A program made the translations under genes and the position numbers. From Capsicum annuum (lineage: Eukaryota; Streptophyta; Magnoliopsida; Solanales; Solanaceae), in contig NC_061111.1 of the NCBI RefSeq assembly GCF_002878395.1, positions 25,367,711 to 25,431,710 on the forward strand: DNA of 64,000 nt, written 5' to 3'. The notes under the pieces were generated by a model, which had not been told where the DNA came from, searched no databases, and was given only the letters and a program-made list of their open reading frames with translations. The stretch's first letter is position 1, and the number at the start of each line of letters is the position of its first letter. This document shows positions 1 through 11,102 of this stretch, one piece after another.

Positions 1-1134
1 GTCTCTATTTAGATGGGAGTAGGATTTGGCACTGAGTTAACCCAGGGATGGGGGCATTCCTATCAGCAGAGGGTTTGACCCTTAGTAGTAATCCCTACAT
101 TACAGAACTACGTAGCCAGCGTAGGTTGAGATATCCTCCTGGAAGATATTATGAGGGTTGATACATCTTATCTGAGTTTTCCTGCCAGCGAGGGTTGACG
201 AAAGAGCTTCCTGTCAGAGAAAGTAAACTCACAGTTGTGTTTACCAATGGCACGGTACTGACAGCCTTACAACTGGGGTTACAGGTTGGACCATAATCTA
301 TTTAGAAAGGGGCATTCGGTTAGATAATTACCTCCCACAGTCTCAATTTCAGATGTAGTCTCAGTACAGAACTCAATCCAATTCTAAAGATTCAGAACTG
401 TCAGAGACAGTCACTCAACTCAGTACAGAACTCAATATAGTTCCACAGTATCAGGATTGTCAGATACAGTCATTTAGTTATCAGTAATTCAGTATCAGTA
501 TACTTGGATATCAGTTTATCAGTATTTAAACTCAGTATTCAGTATTATCACAATCTCAGTTATAGTTTATGTATTCATACATGTACTCTCATGCAGTTAT
601 ACTCATGCCATTTAGTTGGTATTGTTCATGCATATGAACCCATGTATTTCAGCCTACCTCACTTAGCATACCAGTACATTCAAAGTACTGATGCATACTT
701 TTCTTTTGTGATATAATGTCTTATATCATACGTTCAAATGCACGGGCTCTCAAGCACCCTTAGCAGTTTAGATTTTCAGCAGTCAGAGTTAGTGGTGAGT
801 CCTCATAGTTCGAGGACATAATTATTTTCTTCAGTATTTCAGTTTAGCAGTACAGTTTCAGTAGTTGGGGGCTTGTCCCATTAACTCCATGATTCAGACA
901 TTAGAGGCTTTTTAGACTAGAGTATTTTTAGACAAATGTTTTAGTTTTGGTATTATTATACCGTATTCAGTTTTATTTTAGTATTGAACCTTATGGTGAG
1001 TTTCCTCCTAATTTCCATATATTTGTAGTATTATTACTCAATTATTACAGCAGGTACCAGTCATGGGTTAGCTTGTGGTCCTTTGAGATTATGAGTACCG
1101 TATAGCATCCGGGGAACAGACTTGGGGCATTACA
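1..1134 (+). repeat. 5' LTR of element 1 (3' part only)
   Basis: The first ~110 bases are near-identical to 7055-7163 in the 3' LTR. The LTR ends in 'cattaca' just before the primer-binding site. It contains many short cag/tca-rich direct repeats and no coding sequence. Confidence 0.85.
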
Positions 1135-1138
1135 AACT

Positions 1139-1151
1139 TGGTATCAGAGCC
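1139..1151 (+). other. Primer-binding site of element 1
   Basis: The sequence tggtatcagagcc, four bases after the LTR end, is the classic plant site complementary to the 3' end of initiator methionine tRNA. It fixes the LTR boundary and the element's orientation. Confidence 0.85.
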
Positions 1152-1357
1152 TAAGGTTCAACAGAGTCCTAGAAAGTCTGAAATCCGCATCTAGTAGAGT
1201 CCAGTGCATGGGTGTGTAGCACGCCACACTTATGGACAGGAGTTTACGAGATGTTTTAGGAAAAGTATCCTTTCTTTTAGTATTCATGTCGTACGAGTAA
1301 GCATGAGCTCAAGTTAAAATCTCAGTCTAATTCATGTCTTCCTTATGATTCTAGAAC

Positions 1358-1780
1358 ATGTCATTCAGAGAGGCTAACAAAAGAAGTAACAAAAACCAGT
1401 CAGCCTCTCTACACTTTTAGGTAGATCCCTTGAATGAGCATGTTTCTCATGCTAAGTTTAGAGTTTTTTTCACAACCTTAGCTCATTCAATAGTTTCTCA
1501 GAACAATTAGTTATCTGTTATCCTATCTAGGCTTATGGCTCATGCTCTGGATATTAAGGAAGAGAGGAGTAGAAAAAAGGGGAGAAAGAATAAGAGGGCC
1601 AGAACGTCTAGGCCAAAGAGTGTCCAAACCAATCCCCTTTGTCTGAAATATGGTAGAAACCACAAAGGTATCTATAAAGTTGGTAGTGATGTATGTTTTG
1701 GGTGTGGTAAGCTAGGTCACAGAGTCAGAGATTGTCCCAGTCAGGTTCCGAGGGTCAGCAAAATCGTTCCCCAGTTTAGT
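1358..1780 (+). pseudogene. Element 1 gag remnant with zinc knuckle
   Basis: Gag would form the virus-like particle and bind element RNA. An ATG at 1358 opens a typical N-terminus broken by two stops (about 1420 and 1510). The text then jumps to a basic Lys/Arg-rich linker and a perfect CX2CX4HX4C knuckle (CFGCGKLGHRVRDC, about 1698-1739). The ~200-residue capsid core normally found between N-terminus and linker is absent. Element 3 (51996-52556) lacks the same segment, so the deletion probably predates the split of the two families. Assignment to gypsy gag is firm; it cannot encode a working protein. Confidence 0.8.
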
Positions 1781-1789
1781 CCGGTCGCC

Positions 1790-2330
1790 AAAATCAGCAG
1801 GGTACCACTTCCAGTTCCACCAGTGGGCAACGTCCAAATAGGCTTTATGCACTTCAGTCCTAACAGGATCAGGAAAGTTCTCCTAATGTGGTCATTAGTA
1901 CATTTTTATGCTTTGCTAGATCTAGGAGCTTTTTGTAATTCCTAATATAGCTATTGACTTCGGAGTCAGTCCCAAAATTCTAGCAGAGCCTTTATCAGTC
2001 TCTACCCTAGTGGGTAAATCTATCATATCCCGATGGGTATACAAGAACTGTCCGATTATGGTATCTCAGAAAGTCACTTCAGCAGACTTAGTCGAATTAG
2101 AGATGACCGATTTTGATGTCATTCTTGGCATGGATTGGATTAATTCTTTCTATGCCTTAGTCGACTGCAGAAACATAATTGTCCAGTTTCAGTTCCCAAA
2201 TGAGCCTGTCTTAGAGTGGAGGGGTAGTACTTTAGCACTTAGGGGTCAGCTTGTTTCCTACCTTAGGGCAAGGAAAATGATATCTAAGGGATGTGTCTAT
2301 CATCTCATTCGAGTCCAGGACTCTAGATGA
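1790..2330 (+). pseudogene. Element 1 aspartic protease remnant
   Basis: This is a retropepsin-type domain that would cleave the Gag-Pol polyprotein. The active-site region near 1906-1930 reads YALLDLGA, where gypsy elements usually have D(S/P)GA, and is followed by stops. The downstream flap and C-terminal part (2010-2330) is well kept, with the family motif DFDVILGMDW near residue 35. It stays in the reading frame that leads into reverse transcriptase, separated by one stop at 2328. Confidence 0.8.
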
Positions 2331-2990
2331 AAATCCCCTACTCTTGAGTCAGTATCAGTAGCATGTGAATTCTCAGACGTATTTCCCAAAAATCTTGCCG
2401 GAGTTCCTCCCAAAAGGGAAATTGACTTTGGAATAGACCTTCTTCTAGATACTCAGCCTATATCTATTCCACCATACTGAATGACTCTATCAGAACTTAA
2501 AAAATTAAATAACCAGTTAAAGGATCTCCTAGATAAGGGATTCATCAGACACAGTGTGTCCCCATGGGGTGCACCAGTTCTATTAGTGCATAAGAAAGAT
2601 GGTTCTCTCAGAATATGTACAGGCTACCGTTAGCTAAATAAAGTCATGGTCAAGAAACAAGTATCCACTTCCCAAAATCAATGACTTATTTGACCTACTT
2701 CAGGGTTCCAGTTACTTCTCTAATATAGACCTTAGATCAGGCTATCATTATCTCAGAGTTAAGGAATGGGACATTCTAGAAACAGCTTTTAGAACTCAGT
2801 ATGGTCACTTCAAATTCTTAGTCATATCATTTGGTTTTACTAATTCCCCAACAACTTTCATGGACTTGATGAACCATGTGTTCAAGAAGTACTTGGACAT
2901 GTTCATCATAGTCTTCATAGATAACATTTTTGTCTATTTCCGTAGCGAGAATGATCCCACAGATCATCTCAGAATCATATTATAGACTCT
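2331..2990 (+). pseudogene. Element 1 reverse transcriptase remnant, truncated
   Basis: This is the RNA-dependent DNA polymerase fingers and palm. Visible motifs in order are [32 protein letters not shown], and [20 protein letters not shown] followed by FIDN. The catalytic pair should be DD, so FIDN has lost the second aspartate. Stops occur near 2480 and 2630, and a one-base shift lies near 2655. Homology stops abruptly near 2990, just after the catalytic loop, where non-coding sequence shared with elements 2 and 3 begins. The thumb, RNase H and integrase core are absent. Confidence 0.85.
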
Positions 2991-4842
2991 CGAATCCCAT
3001 CAATTATCATGATATCTATTTATGTCTTACATGTCAGCTCTATGATCATAGCCCATATTCATGCACGTTATCAATCATGCACGCTTTCAGTTCATGGTCT
3101 AATGAGTTCCAATTTACTTAGTGTTACAAATCATGTTCTATGAATACAGAAACTCCAGACTCAGGTCATGTAGCTTATAACTCAGGTACCCATGTAATGC
3201 TATACAGTATGCACAGTTTCCATGACCCATGCTACACTCCTAGTGATCGGCTAAATTTAGATTTCATCATGCATATCCTCAGTTTAGATCTTTTGACAAA
3301 TCTATGGTGTTGACATTATATTCCCCAGACCTTAGTTAAGTGTTGAGTTTGGTTTAGTATTCATGCATACATCAGGTCCTCATGTTTTAACCCTTCAATG
3401 GACTCACCTTACAAAATGATGTAGTGATGAGCAGTTTCTTAGAAGAGAGAGATTAAATGTTTCATGTTAAGAAAAGATTATTGCATGCTAGTTTTACATG
3501 AGCCTGTAGTTATGAAGATAGGCTTGAATGTCATGTTGATGTGTAAGTGGCTAAATGTATTTTAGAGATTTGAGTAGGTTTGAACATAGTGTGAGAATTC
3601 AGTCCAGATCAGACCTCAGTAGGTAGAGTTATCAGAACCCAGTATTTAGTTCCAGTACAATCTTAGTTTCAGTCTTAGTTACAGTCTCAATCACAGTCCT
3701 AGTCTAGTAATCAGATCAATAACTCAATTCAATTTTAGATCTGCTTGACCATAGCGTACAGTTATTAGTATTTCAGTACCTCAGTTTACAGACTATTTTA
3801 GAGTCATGTTATACGCTTGTTCTTGCCTTCTCAAATAATACAGTTTTCATAAATTCATGCTCAGTTATCTCATATTACCTAGTCAGTCCTTATCTCATAT
3901 GCATGATACTCTATAGTTCCAGTACAGTTATTCAGACTAAGTACAGTTCAATATTACATGACCAAGTATTCAGCTATCAACCATTCAGATAATTGGACAA
4001 GTTAGTAAATTTATGCACTTGTGCTTAACATCCATGTGAATATTTTTAGTAGTCTCAGGTAATGTGTTGTACTAAGATGGAGAGTATAGTTGAGAGGGTA
4101 TTCAATGGATAAGTATAAGCTTGAAAATTTGTAGTCACAGTGCATAAGGCTTAGTCACTTCATCTTAGATGATGTTTCATAGGCCCCGACTCATATATGT
4201 GATTTTCTTATTCAGCTATTTTATTCAGCCATGTCGAGACTCCTTTCTCCTTAAAGCCACTAGAAATATATAGAAAGAGTGTCAAAGAAAGGCTCTAGGC
4301 GAATATAAGTTTTTAGCATAAGTTAGTCCGCATAGCCAACAATTTAGTTTAGCAGTTAGGCGGATAATATTTGCATGGTTGGGCTTCCCATTCTTCCATC
4401 TAGTCGCACTATCCGAAGTCTCATGAATATAACTATTCCAAGATTGAGAAACCATATAGTTGCGAGTTCATCTCAATCAAGGTGTCATGCCTCAATTTCA
4501 GAACCCCGATATGTAGTCACGATTCCATTTGTAGGTGCCCGATGCATCATCTCAATTTTTCCTCAGTATCTCAGCCAAGTCAACATTCTTCAGGGGACAT
4601 AATGTCCCAAGGGGGAGATGCACTATAATCACCTAGCTTTCATGACCTAAAACTTTCATCTTCTCTTTACTTAGCGAATCCAGTTTGGAGTGGTGGGTAC
4701 TCATAGGTGAACCCTCAAGTTCTAATCTCAGACGTAAACCATGTATTCAGGGGCTTAATTCTGTTCATGATATTCAATTCCTGTATCACATTTCAGGCTC
4801 TGTTATGTTCTCATTCTCCCGTTCATGCATATTCAGTAAATG
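2990..4842 (+). repeat. Non-coding block shared with elements 2 and 3 (copy in element 1)
   Basis: About 1.85 kb without coding potential takes the place of the rest of pol. It aligns base by base, with moderate divergence, to about 53385-55170 in element 3 and to 41450-42575 plus 46583-46940 in element 2. A shared landmark is 'catgtcagctctatgatcat' at about 3030 and 53397. The homology with element 3 breaks at 'ttcagtaaatgat' (4842 / about 55170), where an integrase fragment is spliced in, and resumes after about 5330. Confidence 0.75.
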
Positions 4843-5312
4843 ATCTCGAGTTGGAGATCGGTGGTTTTGTATTCTTGAAAATCTCTCCTATGAAAGGAGT
4901 AAAGAGTTTTAGTAAGAAGGTAAGACTCAGTCCCCGATATGTCGGTCCTTACCGAATTCTCAGCTGTTTTGGAAAGGTAGCTTATGAACTTGAGTTGCCT
5001 TCAGATTTAGCTTCAGTCCATCCAGTGTTCTATGTCTCCTTGCTTAAGAAATGCATAGGTGACCCAGCAGTCATAGTCCCTATAGAGGGCATAGATATTC
5101 AGAATAGCCTCTCTTATAAAGAGATTCCAGTCAAAATCCTTGATTATCAAATTTGTAGACTGAGGAACAAAAAAGTCCCTTTAGTCAAAGTTCTTTGGCA
5201 GAATCAGTCCGTTGAGGGAGCTACTTGGGAAGCAGAAGTAGACATGCGAACCAAGTATCCTCACCTCTTCTCCGCAAACTCAGACTCAGCCCAAGGTAAT
5301 AATTTTTCTTAG
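4843..5312 (+). pseudogene. Element 1 integrase C-terminus with chromodomain-like tail
   Basis: The open frame covers the integrase C-terminal region: VSPMKGV-like segment (here ISPMKGVKSFSKK), YVGPYRI, AYELELP, HPVFYVSLLKK. It ends in a chromodomain-like tail with VLWQNQSVEGATWEAE and KYPHLF. In intact relatives this end guides integration. It has no stop over about 150 residues although the integrase core before it is absent. The ATG at 4707 lies in the non-coding block, so the true homology begins near 4845. Confidence 0.85.
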
Positions 5313-5650
5313 AATTTACTCAGTCTCATGTTTAGAAATAGCTACCAACTTAGTTTCAATTAACGTTGCATACTCAATCATGCATTAACGAATCAGTTCA
5401 GTCATGTACTCATGAATCAGACATGTATTTTCAGTATATAAACTCAGCTTATTAGTAATCCCAGCTATGCATTTATAAATCATGTTCAACTATGTACTCA
5501 TGCATCAGATATGCATGTTCAGTATGATAATTTAGTATATCAGTAATTTCAGTCATGAAATCATGCTTCAATTGTGCAAGTCCAATGTCTAAATCTAGTC
5601 TATTAGTATTCTCAGTTTAAATAGTCTCATTCGAGGATGAATGTTCCCAA

Positions 5651-5661
5651 GAGGGAGATAT
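5651..5661 (+). other. Polypurine tract of element 1
   Basis: The purine-rich stretch gagggagatat lies directly before the 3' LTR start (TGTAATACCCC at 5662). It would prime plus-strand DNA synthesis. The same gggagatat motif precedes the 3' LTRs of elements 2 and 3. Confidence 0.7.
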
Positions 5662-7163
5662 TGTAATACCCCACAAAATCCTAAGCTTAATTCAGTCCTT
5701 TAAAGCTTGTTAAGGGGTTCCAGACTTAGAAATTTTTAGCTAAGTAATCAGACTTGGTATCATTTTAGCCTTCATAAGCTGGGAACTCTATTTCATGACC
5801 TCTATGGCCTTAAAATATCAATATTTAGGTTAATTCATGATCATGAATGTCAGTAGGTGTTTCCGGACGAGTTTTGTATTTTTTGGACCTCGTTTGAACC
5901 ATGTTTGGGAATCCAAAATAGTGTATCGATGCAATCTTGATGTGGCGCGGCGACCATCGCGTCGATCAATATTTTTCTTGGCTCTCAGTGGTAATTTCTA
6001 GTGAACCAACACAGACTCAACGTGGTGCGTTGGCTATCATGTTAATTCCAATGACGCAGTGCATTGGTCTGCACGTCGATGGTTTAATTTTTAGTCATTA
6101 AAAAGCTGCGTCTTGGGGGTAATTGAGTCTTTTCCCACGTCCTTCAGCCCCCAAAACATATCATTAAACCATCCAAGAGGCAAAATCTACTCATTCTCTT
6201 TAGAATTTATCAAAAACAAACCCTAGTTCATCACATTCAAGATCCATGACTCAAGGTTTCCCCCATTACTCTTCAAGAATTTGCCAACTAAGGTATGTGA
6301 AGTGTTCATCCAAGGGTTCCTTCCACCCTTGGAGTCCAAGAAACTCTTATAAACTTCAAGTAGTTGGAATTTATAATTTCCATAATTGGAATTAAAGTGT
6401 ATTCATGATTATTATTTGAATAAGATTTTTATTTCATGGTTTATTATACATTCCATGTGGAATTAATTATTGTGTTTGTACGTTCGTATGAATCCATGCT
6501 AAACCCCTTTAAATTGTGAAATTGGAAGAAAATCATGATGCTCACTTATTAAGTGCATATATTATGCTCACTAAGTGCTTGATAACTTGTTCATGTGAAC
6601 TAACAAGGGAAAGAAATCATGTCATGCTAGCTTATGTGCAAGTTATACCATGCAAGTGTTTGATAAAATGTCTCTATAGATACATTATGAACAAGTGTGC
6701 ATTTTTATGCTATGCAAGATCATGTGATGCTTTACTCTTTATGCTATCGAGTCCTGGGGGTACTTAATACCCAAAAATTTAGTTGTTTACCTAGAGCCAG
6801 TGTCAGTTATAGAATAATCTTAGTAATGTCACAATTAGTAGTACTCTCTATCAGTTACAGGACTCAGGAAAACCTAGTAGATTCAGTATCAGTCCAGTCT
6901 AGTTTAGTATTCAGTTCAGACCTTGGTAAATTCATTCAATTAATAGAATTCAGTAGTATTCCGTAAGTCAACGAAAATTAGTGAACTCAGTTCAGTTAGA
7001 TAGTATAATCAGTAATAGTTCAGTCAAGCCTAGTATGAACTAGGAAATCAGTCAGGCTCTATTTAGATAGGAGTAGGATTCAGTACTGAGTTAACCTAGA
7101 GATAGGGGCATTCCTGTCAGCAGAGGGTTTGACCCTTAGTAGCACTCCCTGTATTACAGAACT
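5662..7163 (+). repeat. 3' LTR of element 1 (5' part, cut by gap)
   Basis: It starts TGTAATACCCC after the purine tract. It includes a more GC-rich stretch (5940-6120) and a segment from 7055 onward that matches the first ~110 bases of the window. The LTR continues into the N run. Small open frames inside (6516-6966) have no recognisable homology and lie within the LTR. Confidence 0.85.
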
Positions 7164-7263
7164 NNNNNNNNNNNNNNNNNNNNNNNNNNNNNNNNNNNNN
7201 NNNNNNNNNNNNNNNNNNNNNNNNNNNNNNNNNNNNNNNNNNNNNNNNNNNNNNNNNNNNNNN
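7164..7263. other. Assembly gap (100 N)
   Basis: Exactly 100 N, a conventional gap of unknown true size. It separates the forward gypsy LTR from a reverse copia fragment. Confidence 0.98.
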
Positions 7264-7592
7264 CTTGAAATCTTAGATGCATCCACTCATATCGTGCTTT
7301 CGGGAGGATGACCATCTTTAAGTGGTCAAATCTTTCTTTTAGGATATTCCACAATACGAGTAGATCCTTAGTAGTAAGGTACTCAATTTTCAGAACTTCA
7401 TCAAGATGATGACGCAAGAAAATCATAGCCTTAGAACGATTTTGACTAGATGCTGTATTTTCATTCTTTATGGCGTCTCCAAGACCCATAGCATCTAGGT
7501 GGAATGCAGCATCCAACACCCATGAAATTTAGTTCTTGCCCGAACTTTGAAGGGCAACAAATTCACACTTCGTAAGATTGTTAGCCATAAAA
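7264..7592 (-). pseudogene. Copia-type gag fragment (UBN2-like), reverse strand
   Basis: Reading from an ATG at about 7592 leftward, the protein begins MANNLTKCEFVALQSSGKN, then a stop where related proteins have a residue such as Y, then SWVLDAAFHLDAMGLGDAI and MIFLRHHLDEVLK. The LWNILKERFDHLK and LPKARYEWMHLRFQ segments follow. This is the widespread gag domain of small Ty1/copia-like plant elements. The C-terminal part is lost in the gap. It would be capsid-like; as seen it is a pseudogene with one nonsense change. Confidence 0.8.
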
Positions 7593-7658
7593 AAAGGAAG
7601 AAAAATAATAATACCTTAGCCTTCAAATTTGAGACGGTAGAGTCTCGTGTTGATAACG

Positions 7659-7901
7659 TGTTATAAAACAATAAAGAACAAGAAGAAGAGTAGAGAAAAT
7701 AGAGAGATTCTCAAGAAGAAGAGTAGAGAGAATAGAGAGATTCTTATTTCTTCTCTTGAGAGATGATTTACAATGAAGAAACCTTCTATTTATAGGGGAA
7801 ATTTGCCCCTAGTTTCACCCTAAAAGACAAATACATCAAATCCTGATAGACATCAAATAGATCTTGATAGACATTCACTATAATTGATATATATCATAAC
7901 A
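7659..7901 (-). repeat. Short LTR (243 bp) of the reverse-strand copia element
   Basis: The boundaries are a perfect 6-bp inverted terminal pair, TGTTAT at 7659 and ATAACA at 7901. On the reverse strand it lies immediately upstream of the leader and the gag ATG, as a 5' LTR should. A TATA-like ctatttatagg and a near-palindromic R-region (7794-7812, tagggg...ccccta) are visible. It also contains a duplicated agaagaagagtagaga motif (7681-7730). The partner LTR would lie beyond the gap. Confidence 0.6.
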
Positions 7902-8575
7902 AAATTTGTGTAATTTAATCTTGTTTGTGATAAATCTTTCCTTATTAGAAGTCATCAAAATTTAAGTACAATTAATACTTTGTCATTAGTTTAAGAGTAT
8001 ATTGTTTGTTTATAAAAATAGCCTTTACCTTGTATATGTGAAAAGTGATAATCAATAAATTTGGAGGATAATTTTGTTATTTTATAACTTTATTCCAAGA
8101 TAAATTATCTTGAGATTATTATACCACCAAAGATTATTATACCACCAAAAAGGTGGATAACTTATTTTGATACTATTTGTTAATTTTAAAATAAATTATT
8201 CCAAACTCGACAACCAAATAAGACACCAAATATTTTAACCCTTAATTATTTTTTATCCCGAAACTATTTATTTTAATACCTTACACCAAACAACCCATCA
8301 ACACACAATTTTCTTTTTATTATTTTAACTCTAAGGTTCTTACCACCAAAAGTTGTGATGCACTGGATGAGGCTGATTATGAAAAAATCTTTGATAGAAA
8401 GTGCAATTTCTTAATGAGTTTTACTCAGCGTGAATTTAAATTAATTGTATTTCAATATGAATTTCGGAGATCGAAGCCCTCTTATGATTCTTTATTGTTT
8501 ACTCTATGAAATTATTTATTATTGATTTAAAGAGAGAAATGCTTAATTTTTTGGGAGTGGAGTGGAGAGCTGGTT
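7902..8575. other. Intergenic DNA upstream of the LON-domain gene
   Basis: AT-rich, no coding sequence. The stretch 8060-8310 ('attataccaccaaa' twice, ending 'ccaaacaaccca') resembles one half of a MITE-type element, but I could not find the matching inverted end on the left. The gene's promoter should lie here; no convincing TATA box was identified. Confidence 0.4.
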
Positions 8576-10786
8576 ATGATGTATGCGAGCTTATCCTTTC
8601 CTCAGTCATCAATATTTGAACCCACAAGTAAAAGACAATTGCTGCCCTCCACCTTTAGCTTCTCTTATCATCATTCTTCTCATCACAAAAATTGTCAGTT
8701 GGATAAAAAACGACGCCGTTTTGTGATTGCTGCTTCCTCCTCAGAGCTTCCGCTTCTTCCTTTCCCTATTGACCAGGTGAACCTACTTACTGAATTCTTT
8801 GTTTTCTTATCTCGCTTCCTTTCCTTTCCTTTCATTTTTGGGTAGTGAACTTATCATTTTCTTCAAGTCAAATTGAGAGTTAAATTGGTCAGATTTTGCA
8901 TTTTTTTTGGGTAAATTTTGAGGTTGTTTGCAAGCTGAAGCTAAATACTTTTGTTATGCATGCAGGTATTAGTCCCTTCAGAGAAAAAGACACTACATTT
9001 GTATGAAGCAAGATACTTGGCACTGCTAGAGCAGGTACCAACATATAAACAGTAATTTCCAACTTAACATTCTATAATCATTAAATTAATCTGTATATAT
9101 ACCCGAACAACTCATTTCAACTGGCCACGTAACTGTATATCTAGATAATAATTTAAAAAAAACAGTTGTGGTCTTTCTGTTTTAATGATTACTTTATAAA
9201 CATTTTTCTTACTATTTGATCACCTGCATAATGTGCTTGGATCCTACCTACGTTAGATCCCTGCAGTTTTCTTTGCACGAGAGAGTTATTGGTGCAATAT
9301 GTGAAATAGATATTGTTGGAAATTTGAGAAAAGTAGAGAATCTATCGAATATCCTCACGAACATTGTCATTTTTATGAGTAGTGACTACCAAAACATTCT
9401 ACCTTAACCGCGGTTAGTTTCTCCTGCTCATTTTTGCAGTCTCTTTTTAAGAATAAGAAGTTCTTTGTGCACTTTGTTCTGGATCCCATAGGCATCAATG
9501 ATACATCAGGAGAAGCATCTTTTGCTGCCAGATACGGTTGCTTGGTTGCAATAGAGAAAGTGAGTTTACTTGCTTTGCTGCTCTAAAAAATTATCAAATA
9601 GAACTCACAATAATTGAGATCTTCACTATGTTGCGCAGGTTGAGAAATTGGAGATTGGTGCATTGGTCACTATTAGGGGTGTAGGCCGTGTCAAAATTCT
9701 GAAATTTGAACAGGTAAGAACCCGACATGGTAATTCTCCTACATGGCTGCTGACACATTTTTCTATCTAGTAAACATGGTGGTAGATAGAATCACTTTAA
9801 CCACTTCAAAGGACTTGGAATAATGAGTTTCTACTAAATGACTCATTTTTGTATTGCCTATATATGTACTGTACTGTACTGTAACAATTCAACACCTGAA
9901 AATGGAGTTGGACAAGGGACTTTCTACAGATAAAGGTAACTTTAGTCTTTGCCAATTATGTGCAACGTATGTTTCTTCTAGGCAGTAACCAGAGTCGTGG
10001 CACTCTACATGTGTGGCCCGGTTCTTCCCAAGCCATCTTCTCCTTTTCAATTCAATTGTTAGATACTAAAAAATAGTGTGGGAAGAAAATCTTTCAAGTA
10101 AAATTTGACGAGAAAAGGTACTAAGAGTCAAGGGATGTCAAAAGTAGGGTATGGAGCGAGGTACGTCCAATTTTCCCTATCAATGTTCAGCTTACTGATG
10201 GGAAAAGAGGGGCATTCGACTTTGCGCTTTTATACATAATAGGTAGTTACGCCAACCGAGTAAGTTATTTTATGACATATGGGATTATAAGTAGTATAGA
10301 ATCTTTACTTCATGTTTCTGGTAGCAATCATTTGCCATGAATATTGACTTAAGCACTATAGACACTCTTATGCTCACAACCAGAATATCCAAGCAGATCT
10401 TCACTTTGACATAATTTGTAGGCAGAACCGTACTTGACAGGTGCGGTTATACCATTGCTGGACAACATTCCACACAGTGATACAGAACTAATTTCCAAGG
10501 TTTTGGAGATAAAAGAAGCCCTCCACAATTTGAATTGCTTGGAAATAAAGCTGAAGGTTCTCCTTTTCCCTTCCTCTCTTCTCTCTTTGTGTCAGTCTAT
10601 CGTCTTCGGGAGGCTTTGCAGCTAATTAGCATATATTTCTTCAGGCTCCTGACAATGCTTTGTTGCAAACTTTAACTGTGAACTCTTTGAGATGGTCTGA
10701 GAATACACCTGTTCTGGATTGTGACAACAGCTTCATACCACCTCTTGCTGAGCTTGTATCCTTTGCAGCACTTCAGCCTGTTTCTG
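8576..10786 (+). CDS. LON substrate-binding-domain protein, six exons, last exon missing
   Basis: Exons are 8576-8776, 8966-9034, 9440-9559, 9639-9713, 10422-10556 and 10645-10786. All introns are GT-AG and the exons join in one open frame of 247 residues, the last ending in phase 1. The Ser/Lys-rich N-terminus (about 55 residues) looks like a chloroplast transit peptide. Then comes the LON N-terminal-type domain: LPLLPFPIDQVLVPSEKKTLHLYEARYLAL, the ASFAARYGCLVAIEKVEKLE segment, and VTIRGVGRVKILKFE. The family matches plant single-domain 'ATP-dependent protease La (LON) domain' proteins of about 280 residues. These have no ATPase or protease part; their exact role is not established. The expected final ~40-50 residues are not found. 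Reading through into intron 6 gives a stop at about 10843. The exon may lie in the gap. Confidence 0.87.
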
Positions 10787-11002
10787 GTAAGTATTCAGTC
10801 TCCAAGTATATCTATGAATTATGCATAAACCTCATTTGTATCTAAGGCATTTGACAGCTTCTGAATGGATTGGGAGCATGTCTCTGTTACAGGTCTAACT
10901 TGTCTCTATAAATAACTATATATTGAAACTCTAGGTTTGGAACAGGATGATTGTTATCTGCCTGTTTAGCTTCAGCAATACTTTTAGTAGTTGCTGCGTT
11001 CT
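10787..11002. other. Start of the last intron of the LON gene, up to the gap
   Basis: It opens with a consensus donor (gtaagt). Two weak AG acceptors (about 10857 and 10892) lead only to short frames that hit stops, and neither resembles the conserved C-terminus. The small reverse open frame running into the gap has no recognisable homology. Confidence 0.45.
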
Positions 11003-11102
11003 NNNNNNNNNNNNNNNNNNNNNNNNNNNNNNNNNNNNNNNNNNNNNNNNNNNNNNNNNNNNNNNNNNNNNNNNNNNNNNNNNNNNNNNNNNNNNNNNNN
11101 NN
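11003..11102. other. Assembly gap (100 N)
   Basis: 100 N of unknown real length, placed inside what should be the last intron or 3' end of the LON-domain gene. Confidence 0.98.

Larger units (their letters stand above)
1..7163 (+). mobile_element. Ty3/gypsy LTR retrotransposon, element 1 (truncated by window edge and gap)
   Basis: The 5' LTR runs off the left window edge and ends at 1134. A primer-binding site follows at 1139. Gag, protease and reverse-transcriptase remnants lie at 1358-2990, then a long non-coding block, an integrase C-terminal piece, a purine-rich tract and a 3' LTR from 5662 that enters the assembly gap. Window base 1 aligns with about 7055 in the 3' LTR, so a full LTR would be about 2.5 kb and the whole element about 9.6 kb. 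RNase H and the integrase core are missing. Many in-frame stops show it is dead. Target-site duplications cannot be checked because both outer ends are missing. Confidence 0.88.

Noticed and set aside
8060..8310. MITE upstream of the LON gene
   Set aside because: Only one end resembles a terminal repeat (ccaaacaaccca); no inverted partner or target duplication found.
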